From: Pelargonium nanum
Taxonomy: Eukaryota; Streptophyta; Magnoliopsida; Geraniales; Geraniaceae
Assembly (NCBI GenBank): GCA_036897485.1
Contig: JAYMTF010000786.1
Span: forward strand, 1 to 30,248
Reading direction: 5' to 3'
Length of the DNA: 30,248 bases
Position 1 is the first letter of the stretch. Each line of letters begins with the position of its first letter. Below the pieces are notes generated by a model, which worked only from the letters and a program-made list of their open reading frames with translations, was not told the DNA's origin and searched no databases. The translations under genes and the position numbers were made by a program. Positions 22,599 through 30,248 of the stretch are shown piece after piece.

Positions 22599-23261
22599 TG
22601 TTTTCTGAATTCGGAATCGCTGAATCTATCAAAACCCGACATTTTAAAGTTCATTTAAGTTTTAAGGTAAAAACCTAATATTGCTCAATTTTGTACAAAA
22701 CATTTTCTACCGTAAAATAATTCTTGAACTTTACTATTTGAACCTCTAACACCAAAATTTAAAATATTTCAATTATTTTAAGGAAGAGGATTGATGCATG
22801 TATGCTTGTTTCATGTGTGGTACATGTACATCTCACTTACAAACTACAATTAGTTTGGTTAAAAAGTTATGATTGGACCGCATTTTGATATGAAAATATA
22901 TTAGTTACAAACATCACTGATGTCATTACAAGCGAGCGTTTTTTTAGTAAATCACTTACAAACTATATTGGTGTGGTTACAAGTTATTATTGGTGCGCGT
23001 TTTTACATTTAATATATGTCACATATAAGTTTTAATTGGTCTGATTACAATTTGTTATTGGCGCGCGTTCTACATGTATCACACATGCTCTAATGGCACA
23101 TCAAACAAATGTTTCCCTTATTGTAATTACGTGATGAGTTATGTGTTAGGGCCGTCAAGTCAATAAAATAAAAATTACTGTAATGACCCCTTTAAATACT
23201 TATTATAAGTTCAAAAATTAATTAAAAAAGGTGACTAAGTTGGGTCATATGAGAGTTTTTT
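22599..23261. other. Upstream region of cyclin C with an inverted-repeat block
   Basis: 19-base arms at 22812-22830 and 23069-23087 are inverted with two mismatches (CATGTGTGGTACATGTACA type). Between them lie three degenerate copies of a unit of about 50 bases containing TTACAA and GTTATTATTGG, at roughly 22834, 22953 and 23020. This looks like a MITE or other small transposon. ATTGGCGC at 23057-23064 fits the plant E2F consensus WTTSSCSS, but it lies about 460 bases from the cyclin C start and inside the repeat. Confidence 0.45.
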
Positions 23262-23491
23262 TACCAGGTTAATGATGTTTTTTTTATAAGCGACGGGACA
23301 GCAGGTCTACAAAGGTCTGTGTTTCTCACCCCATTAGTGGGGGCGTCACCCGAGTTAGTTGTTAGTTCTTCCCTTAAACCCATAAATATCACTCATACCG
23401 TCAGCAAGGAGGCTCGAATCTGAGACCTCAAAGAAAATCTAAAACGCATCAACCGCTTGGCCCAACATGCCTTGGTACCAGGTTAATGATG
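23262..23491 (-). mobile_element. tRNA-derived SINE with perfect 16-bp target-site duplication
   Basis: TACCAGGTTAATGATG occurs at 23262-23277 and again at 23476-23491, flanking a 198-bp body. On the minus strand the body begins near the right duplication. It has a box A-like GGCCAAGCGGTTGATG at about 23460-23445 and a box B-like GATTCGAGCC at about 23419-23410. It ends in an A-run, the T8-9 of the plus strand at about 23278-23285. All hallmarks of a SINE are present. The intact duplication suggests a fairly recent insertion. Family name not assigned. Confidence 0.88.
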
Positions 23492-23972
23492 CTAATTTGG
23501 GTTGCTTAAAAGCCCACTATGGATCTCATATTGGGCCAACACATAGGCTATAAATTATTCTATTTGGGGGCTGGGCTTTTTTTTTAGTATATTACTTCTC
23601 TTCTAGATTGAGCAACTCAGAAGATGACACCAAAAGATTCAAATATTGGCTACAGAGGGAGTAAGTGTAGTGATAGTCATGAGTCATGACCCTAAGTTGA
23701 TCTTGGTTGTCTTATGCCATGTAAGACAAAATATGCAGATGATAAATGACAAAAATTAGGGCTAGCAGACGACGAACAGTGGTTTGATTTTATTTTGTGT
23801 GAGAGAGGCAATAGCACTATTGTCACCTAAGTGTGAGTATGACACCAAGGGAGTCTCCGAGAAAGAACACGCGACGAAAAAAAAACTGTCAGAATGAAGA
23901 CACGACAAACAGAAAGAGCGGAAGAAATGAGCTATCGGTATTGTGTTTTCACCTAAGCTTGTAATACCATAT
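23492..23972. other. Intergenic DNA with possible retroelement leader remains
   Basis: No gene. The part nearest the LTR (about 23760-23972) is probably the element's untranslated internal leader. An 85-codon minus-strand frame at 23762-24019 runs through it and shows no gag similarity that I recognise. Confidence 0.4.
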
Positions 23973-24235
23973 TGAAATATAAGATAGTATATTTTGATTG
24001 ATTGAAAAAGGGTATACAATGAGTACGATGTATAATAAATCTAGAGACCTAAACTAGGATATACAATCAATACAAAATCAATCACAAGTACATTGGTAAG
24101 ATCAACTAAATCAATCCCACATAAATGGGCAAGGTCAATTCTAATAATAGGACCTACATATTTTTCCATGTCAGCATGACATCATCTTATTACAAGTGAC
24201 ATCATTAAGATGTTAACATGACACCACAATCAACA
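23961..24235 (-). mobile_element. Copia-type LTR with decayed primer-binding site
   Basis: On the minus strand the putative LTR starts TGTTG at 24235 and ends TTTCA at 23973, giving 263 bp. Two or three bases later comes TGGTATTACAAGC, a decayed version of the plant Copia primer-binding sequence TGGTATCAGAGC. The interior has phrases common in plant Copia LTRs, such as CATTTATGTGGGATTGA and CCTAGTTTAGG. No matching second LTR or coding region is in the window. Confidence 0.65.
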
Positions 24236-25380
24236 AATCACGTAACGTGACAACGCCTTTTTTTCTTTTTTTCTTTTTGGCTCATTCTTGATATTTTTTG
24301 CATTTCCACTCTCAAAATCTTTGAACACTCTCTCTAGTTAATTTGGTAGTGCTCATTCCTTCACGGTAGAGATGCTTACTCTTACCACCCATGAGAAATA
24401 CCACGGGTTTCATGTAACGATGTGTATTTTTGTGTGTGCGTATCTTGACCAATAGTTCAAGATTGAAATCCAACCTAATTGTTCAAGTGTTCAAGCTCAA
24501 ATCGAGTATTCCACTCAGAATTAGTTTAAAAAACATCCGAATTTTCTTTTATAGGCAATACTAACAACACATGAAAAGAGTTTCAAAAAAGAATCAAGTG
24601 ACTTAATTTATTATAAAATATTCTTGCTTGGCAATTCAACCATAGTTATTTCCATCAAAATTTATAACTATTAAAATTTCTTTTAGGATGGATAGAACTA
24701 TATCCATAATGATCACAAGCAAACAGACCATGTCAAGTCTTAAGAAGTAGGAGTTTTAATGATTGATAAAATCAAGAATTTTCATGAAAAGGAGTTCTTG
24801 TCACCATGTTTCAAAACCATATAGTATATAGTAAACATGAAAATGATATCTTTGTACTCTAATTTTATTGCAATATTTCTCATTCATCTCCTTTTATCTA
24901 TTATGGAAGATAGTGATCTTTTGCTGAACATTTGGCCTGCTGTTGACAGAGTCCACCAAAGGAATTTTGGTGGACTACTTCACTCATTTTATTTCTTTAA
25001 TCATTTTTTTGGTTGGGTCAATCTTTTTGAATATTAAGCAGACGCTTCACGCTTATAAATTATTGGACCAAACATTAACGTTAATTCACATCATGTCAAA
25101 TTTTCATATATTTAGTTGAACTTTAATTATTAACTCAATTACTTTTCTTATATTTCCACAAACATATTTTCTTTAATTATAAAAAAGCGCATAAAATCTC
25201 AACCAAAAAAACACTTAATGTAAGAATTTTATTAAGCCGGATACAAAAGATAAGTAACGAATTTAGTTTTTTTTGTTCTTTGTCTATGATGATTTAATTA
25301 AATTTTTATATTTTAAAATAGGAGTAGTTACAAATATACCTTATGATGATACCCAAATAATCAAAACATAATTGAATCAG
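24236..25380. other. AT-rich intergenic DNA
   Basis: I see no gene, RNA gene or clear transposon end. A poly(T)-rich stretch lies at 24258-24279. Open frames, such as that at 24837-25037, have no family resemblance. Confidence 0.5.
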
Positions 25381-26330
25381 TGACGGGATGACACATGACA
25401 CTAAAATCGTGTTATCGGTAAAGGTCAACTCGGTCAAACTTAGGCCGGTCGTGTACAAAAGTCGGGTCTATTGAATCGTGTCGAAGCGTGGCATTGGAGG
25501 TCAACCCAATCATTGAATCAACATTGGTCAAACTCTCGAGTCAGCCTTGAACATATGTTGGGTCGAGGGTCTGGTTCGCAGACGATCAATAAGTTAAAGT
25601 CAAGACACATGCAACCACATCTACAAAGCCATCCGCGAACACCTCGGTGCGAAGTCCGGGAACCATTCTCTCTCCTTGGGGAAACAATCTCTTTCATTGA
25701 AAAATTACACTCTTCTTGAGAAATCAATGTCTCTCCTCCGGGAAGCACTCCATGCAAGAGGTTATGATCTTGTGTATAAGGATCACGACCAAGGGAGTTA
25801 GAGAGCTGGAGCAGCTCCTTCTCCCCGAAGTTAGGGACATGACCCTCACTCCTCTTGCAGAGCTTGGAGAGCTCTCGGAGGGTGGAGGAAGTCAAACTTA
25901 AAGAAAATAGCCAAGTCCACATGTGCCCCCACCAATTTCTCAACCAATCACACACCACCACATCATCAGGCGAGTTGGAGCTCTATAAATAAAGGCATCC
26001 ACCAAAGGTAAAATCACAATCTCACTCTTGCAAGAAATGAACTCTTTGTAGTTCACTAGAATCCTCTCAAGTGTTTTTCGAATGTTCATTGAAATTTTCG
26101 AACGATCTTCGAAGATTTTGAATCTTCAAACTTACATTCAAATGTTTGTGTGGAGATCTTGATTCTCACGCCGGAAGTAGTCCCCGGGACACACATACGA
26201 GATTTCCGCTTAATGGCGTGTTGATTCTTACAAAAAACAGGTACGGACCAAAGGCAAAGAGCTCTGACCCGAGTTAGACCTCGACTCAAAGTGTTAAATA
26301 CTTAGACGCGTGGAGTAAGAGAAAACCAAT
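25381..26330 (+). mobile_element. Probable LTR-retrotransposon relic with internal promoter
   Basis: This block is GC-richer than its surroundings. It starts TGACGGGATGAC, contains TATAAATAAAGG at about 25984-25995 after a CTCT stretch, and is followed by sequence of an R-U5 type (TTGCAAGAAATGAAC, CCGGAAGTAGTCCCCGGG). Plant Ty3-type LTRs often look like this. I found no second LTR, convincing primer-binding site or gag/pol. Overlapping frames at 25471-25719 and 25518-25961 (antisense) are not convincing genes. It could instead be an unrelated transcribed non-coding unit. Confidence 0.4.
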
Positions 26331-27468
26331 ATATACAACGTTGTATCTAGACCCCATATTCAACTGAGTCAAAAAGTTGAATCACCCTATATTCTATTAC
26401 ATTTATTACCCATGTTCTACTTCACAAACGATTAATTAACATATATAAACATTATTGTTGTAACACGTTAAAATGTACCGATTTAAGCGAATTTTGACTT
26501 TATTGAGTGTAATTTTTTAAAAGAAACACAGTAGTGTAAATGACACTATTTGTTCAATTTTGAGATTTAAAAATGTTGCGCCAGTTGTTGGCCAAAAGTT
26601 TATCAAGGGCAATTTGGGTATTGAAAAATTAAATAAGTCATGCGTCCAACATGACATGAGAGAGAGAAAAGTTAACTTTAACGGATTACACATTAATGAT
26701 TATAAATGATAATTATATACAGTAATATCGCGTGGAAGAATTATGACATGAGATATATATTTGTAATTCGTGAACAACAAAATCTAAATAATAAAAAAAA
26801 GGTGTATAACTTAGACTAAGCCACTAATAAAGTTACGACACCTAGTCTAAAACACCAAAATATAATGAATAGCTTTACTACCACAATTTCATTAAAGAGA
26901 ATATGAGCGAAATTAAATGAAGTGTCATATGGCTTAGCCGTCTAATTACAACATTTTTTGGTTGGTCCGGTATTCTTTATTTTCTTTCTTTTCTTATTTT
27001 ATTTTATTGTTGAGAAGAAGATATGTGGTGTTTGTGTCCATGTGAAGTAATTTTATTTGGCTTGACGTAAATCATAATGATATATTTTTTGATGACATCA
27101 AATTCTAGAACACCTGATAAAAAGAAGGTTAGGATTTCTTATTTTAAATGTTGATGGACAAGAATTAATTGGATTAAAGTAGAAGCATTGGATTGACTAC
27201 TTTTGAAATTTGATGAATATAAAAATAATAGAAGTCTCAAAATTGTACTCTCTCTATTTACATAGAATTGAATAGTTAACTAGCTAGGAAAGAACCAACA
27301 CCACCACATTCTTCTCGAGTTGTTAATTTGATTCTGAACGCCAGAACATTTGGGGATTGACCCGTTTGAATCGATTTAGGCAAAACCGCATGAATCAGCA
27401 CATTTCAAGTCTGGAAAATGAAAATCGACCTGAACTCGAAATCCGATTTATCAGCTTCGAATCAAACT
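26331..27468. other. AT-rich intergenic DNA and 3' region of the DNAJ20 gene
   Basis: I see no gene or clear repeat here. The last 150 bases or so before 27469 are probably the 3' untranslated region of the minus-strand J-protein gene. Confidence 0.5.
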
Positions 27469-28189
27469 TCAAATATTGTGCGCCTTTTGCTTACGCATTC
27501 TGGCTCCCCAGCTAGACATCACGGTGTTCTTGATATGGCTCTTCCTCCTCAGCCCATCCAGCTGGCTCTCCCATCTGCTCTTCCAATCACCTCTCACCGC
27601 GTCCATTTCCATTTCCTGGTTATTCATAATTCGTTTCAGTTCAGTTCAATTTAGTTCAAAAAAACCACACACCAAACATTATAAGTTTCACTGTTTGTAC
27701 GTTTGCTGATAAAATTAAAAAAGCTACTGCATAACATACCTGCGGGTATCCGGAGGTTCGTTTCCGAGCACCGAGATCGAAAGCCAGGTGCAGGCCCGTG
27801 GCCATATCTCTGTCATACATAGCTCGGGTTTTCGGGTCCGACAGGGTCTCGTACGCCTCCTGGATCCTGATAAACCTCCGGGTGAACTCGTCTACACGAT
27901 CCCGATCACGCGACACGACGTCCGGGTGGTATTTCCGAGCCAGCTGTCTGTACGCTTGCTTTATGTCCACCAACGACCCTTTCTCCGACACGCCCAGTGT
28001 CTCGTACAAGCTCTCCGGCGCCGCCGGCGACCGCACGGACACGGTGCTCGCCCGAATCGGCCTACCTCGTACAGTACTGCTTTTTTTCATCGTCAAAAAG
28101 ATGGGTTTTTTATAAATGTTGGAGCTTAACATTTGAGGTGGAAGAAGACAGTGATTGAAGCTAACACCTGAAGAGGGCACGGCGTGCAT
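27469..28189 (-). CDS. DJ20: Chloroplast J-domain co-chaperone, DNAJ20 type
   Basis: Exon 1 is 28189-27740 and exon 2 is 27615-27469, minus strand. The 124-bp GT-AG intron falls in phase 0 after GYPQ. The protein has 198 residues, about the length of Arabidopsis DJ20. It stimulates plastid Hsp70; in Arabidopsis DJ20 delivers misfolded DXS, the first enzyme of the MEP pathway, to Hsp70. Residues 1-55 are basic and Ser/Thr-rich, like a transit peptide. The J domain runs from about 61 to 127, with LYETLGV, the essential HPD at 88-90, and FIRIQEAYETLSDPKTRAMYD. Exon 2 encodes the family's basic, Trp-rich tail (DWKSRWESQL, SSWGARMRKQK). The first ATG is used; a Met at 34 is an alternative but would shorten the transit peptide. 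The acceptor lacks a long pyrimidine tract but gives the conserved tail. Confidence 0.93.
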
Positions 28190-28238
28190 TTTTTCTGAAA
28201 TGGACTTGAAAATGTGAGATTATGGGTTTGGGTGAGTG

Positions 28239-28246
28239 TATTTATA
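28239..28246 (-). promoter_or_regulatory. TATA box of the DNAJ20 gene
   Basis: The minus strand reads TATAAATA about 50 bases before the ATG at 28189. Transcription would start near 28210, giving a leader of about 20 bases. Confidence 0.55.
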
Positions 28247-28603
28247 AGAGAAATGATGGAAGTTTCTATGGTGGATTGATTTGGAAGGAGACGATAGAGA
28301 TGGGTTTTGGATTATTTTTCCTGTGGGTTGGTTTTACAAAACTCCGCATAAAATATTGCTTCGAAAACAGGCTAAGTAAAATTTAATATTGTGGAATCAC
28401 AGAGGAGCCGCCACACCCACAGTTCCGATGATTATACTTATTTAGGACACTTTTGCTAATTTCTTATTTTTGAGTAAACACTTTTTGCTAATTTCTAATT
28501 CAATGATGATTCACGCACGAAGCTTTTGTTCGTGTAATATACACGTAATACACACGTCACTATGTGATTGGTCTGACTATGGAAAGCAGCTAACGTTATT
28601 TAG

Positions 28604-29394
28604 AATGTTCCATTTTGGTAACCGTAATTATACATATTTCATTCAAATTGATACTTAATTTAATTTTTGTTTCTATTTGTTACGCAAATTCTTGATATCG
28701 TTTTAATTTAGTATCTTAATTATATATATTGTTCCAAATTGGTGTCTAATTTGATTTTTGTTTCCATTTGATTATCAAACTATTAATATCGTTTTAATCT
28801 GATATCTAAACTATTTATTTTTGTTTCAAGGTGGTTTCGCTTGTAGTTGTGTCATCACAAATCAATCTCAAGTGACATTTGTTTTTATTATTTTCTTTTT
28901 TAGAAAACAAATATGTGATATGGTAATTTCGGCGTGATTAATTAATGGATACAAAAACTATGCCGCATTTGTTTTGTTGCATTTAGTTGAAGATGACAGT
29001 GAATACAAATGCACAATACGACATTGCGGTGCGGCACTCCTTCAACTAAGTGAATATGCAACAATGCGACATCGTTTTTGTATTTGTTAGTCATGCTTAA
29101 TTGTTTCATCTTATATCTATTTTCCAATAAAATTTGAAAACTAATACATATGCCACTTGGAATTGATTTGACGGTACAATGAGACCAATTGGATAAAAAA
29201 TAAATAGCTTAGGTATCAAATTGAAACAATATTAATAGTTTGAGTACTACATAGAAAAAAATTAAATTAAGTACCAATTTGAAACTATATGTATAAATTG
29301 AAACAATATCGATAGTTTGAGTACAAAACAGAAAGAAAAATCAAGTTATAAACCAATTTAGAACAATATGAATAGGAAAGACACCAAAATGTAA
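28604..29394. mobile_element. Large fold-back (long inverted repeat) element
   Basis: The left arm (about 28604-28992) and right arm (about 29040-29394) are imperfect reverse complements along nearly their whole length, around a loop of about 47 bases. Matching pairs include the outer ends (CATTTTGGT), a middle series (CAAACTATTAATAT, CTAAACTATTTATTTTT), and inner parts (AATCAATCTCAAGTG with AATCAATTCCAAGTG; TAGTTGAAG). Each arm has internal near-repeats of a CAATTTGGTA unit. It encodes no protein. It is a non-autonomous DNA transposon of fold-back or long-TIR Mutator-like type; the superfamily is uncertain. Confidence 0.75.
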
Positions 29395-30170
29395 CCTTTT
29401 CTTTAAAAGAGATTGATAAACAAATATGTTTGACAAAGAAAAATTAAAATGAGTATAAATTTAAGAAATGATTTTTTTCTATTAAAATAAACTATTGGTA
29501 CTTATTCTTTTTAGCTAATTAACCAATAAAAATTAAGTTAAAGTTAGGTTCGTTTGAGATAATTAAGGTTGACTATAGTAAGTATATCAGTCAATAATTT
29601 TTTATCTACTTAAATAGACATAAATTAAAATCGGATCAACCAAAGTTTTTTACACGAGCTCTCCACCTCTTGTAAAAATTAGCTATTTTTGAGAGACGCC
29701 TAGAATTTTTTTCTAAAAATCACGCATTTTACCAGATATATTTCATTTTAACACGTTAAGATTTGGACCGACTCAGATAGACATGATTAAATGACATAAT
29801 TAATCGGGATCAACAGTTGTATATATCTATTTGTGTTTCTGTTTCCAATTACTTGTTTGCATTCAATACACGTACACTCAATCCTGCTGTGGTGTGGGGT
29901 GGCACGTTTTCTATATAAAATTCCAAGCCAAAATTGCTTGCGGTGCAAGCACAACATTAATTGAATAAATAAAACGTTGACAATTTGTATTTTGGTACAT
30001 ATTTATAATAGTAATGACCAATTATGGCTTTGAAAATACTTCTATAATATAATATCGATGGAGCTTAGATCTGTATTTCAAATTATCTAAAGTATTTGTA
30101 CCTCATTTATTAGTTTTCTTGCTAACGTTCGTTTATCAAATTTTAACCATATATATTTATAATAGGAATA
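29395..30170. other. AT-rich intergenic DNA
   Basis: I see no gene, RNA gene or clear repeat in this stretch. Confidence 0.5.
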
Positions 30171-30248
30171 AGGTTAGGATTAGTCCTTGTACTATCCAAA
30201 ACGTAGGGATTTATCCATTGTACTATCAAGTGTTTGGCTTTAGTCCAA
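30171..30248. mobile_element. Partial end of a long-TIR DNA element, cut by the window edge
   Basis: TTAGTCCTTGTACTATC and TTATCCATTGTACTATC are near-duplicate units, followed by GGCTTTAGTCCAA. This pattern is common at the ends of plant Mutator-like non-autonomous elements. The rest lies beyond the window. Confidence 0.4.

Noticed and set aside
25518-25961. 147-codon minus-strand frame in the GC-richer island
   Set aside because: It overlaps a plus-strand frame of similar quality, has no family resemblance, and lies in a probable retroelement relic.
27788-28129. Plus-strand frames opposite DNAJ20 exon 1
   Set aside because: They are shadows of the J-domain exon, which is clearly coded on the minus strand.
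1-30248. CRISPR arrays, operons, tRNA or rRNA genes
   Set aside because: The window is plant nuclear DNA. I saw no spaced identical repeats or functional tRNA cloverleaf; the only tRNA-like boxes belong to SINE sequences.

Overview
The window is nuclear DNA from a flowering plant, most likely a eudicot. It is AT-rich, its genes are split by GT-AG introns, its proteins match plant and plastid families, and short transposable elements are common. I recognise no species. All exon models were built by eye from splice sites, reading phase and family knowledge. Every multi-exon model closes in frame with one stop.

Layout: (1) 727-3118 (+), a six-exon ER-lumen FKBP-type prolyl isomerase with a signal peptide and a KDEL-like C-terminus. 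(2) 4653-6203 (+), a two-exon chloroplast DUF760 protein of the UV-B-induced At3g17800 type. (3) 7308-7757 (+), an intronless 149-residue hydrophobic protein of unknown function. (4) 9178-11730 (+), a four-exon ceQORH-type quinone oxidoreductase. (5) 13057-16324 (+), an eight-exon P-loop GTPase-like protein resembling animal IFI44, with a C-terminal membrane segment and three tandem copies of a proline-rich 12-residue unit. (6) 17450-22598 (-), a nine-exon cyclin C, convergent with gene 5. (7) 27469-28189 (-), a two-exon DNAJ20-type chloroplast J-domain protein. The remainder is intergenic and intronic DNA containing mobile-element remains.

The genes form no operon or pathway. Three or four products relate to the plastid (DUF760 protein, ceQORH, DNAJ20) or the ER (FKBP). 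Cyclin C acts in the nucleus with CDK8 in the Mediator kinase module.

Mobile DNA: two introns of different genes hold opposite-orientation copies of one Stowaway-like MITE family (1306-1531, 15171-15395), and a 68-bp miniature with similar ends lies at 17110-17177. A tRNA-derived SINE at 23278-23475 has a perfect 16-bp target-site duplication. A Copia-type LTR with a decayed primer-binding site is at 23973-24235, and a fold-back element of about 790 bp is at 28604-29394. Cyclin C intron 7 holds a tandem repeat carrying two decayed copies of the start of the following exon.

No clearly new multi-gene system is visible. The best leads are the tail-anchored IFI44-like protein and the exon echoes in the cyclin C gene.
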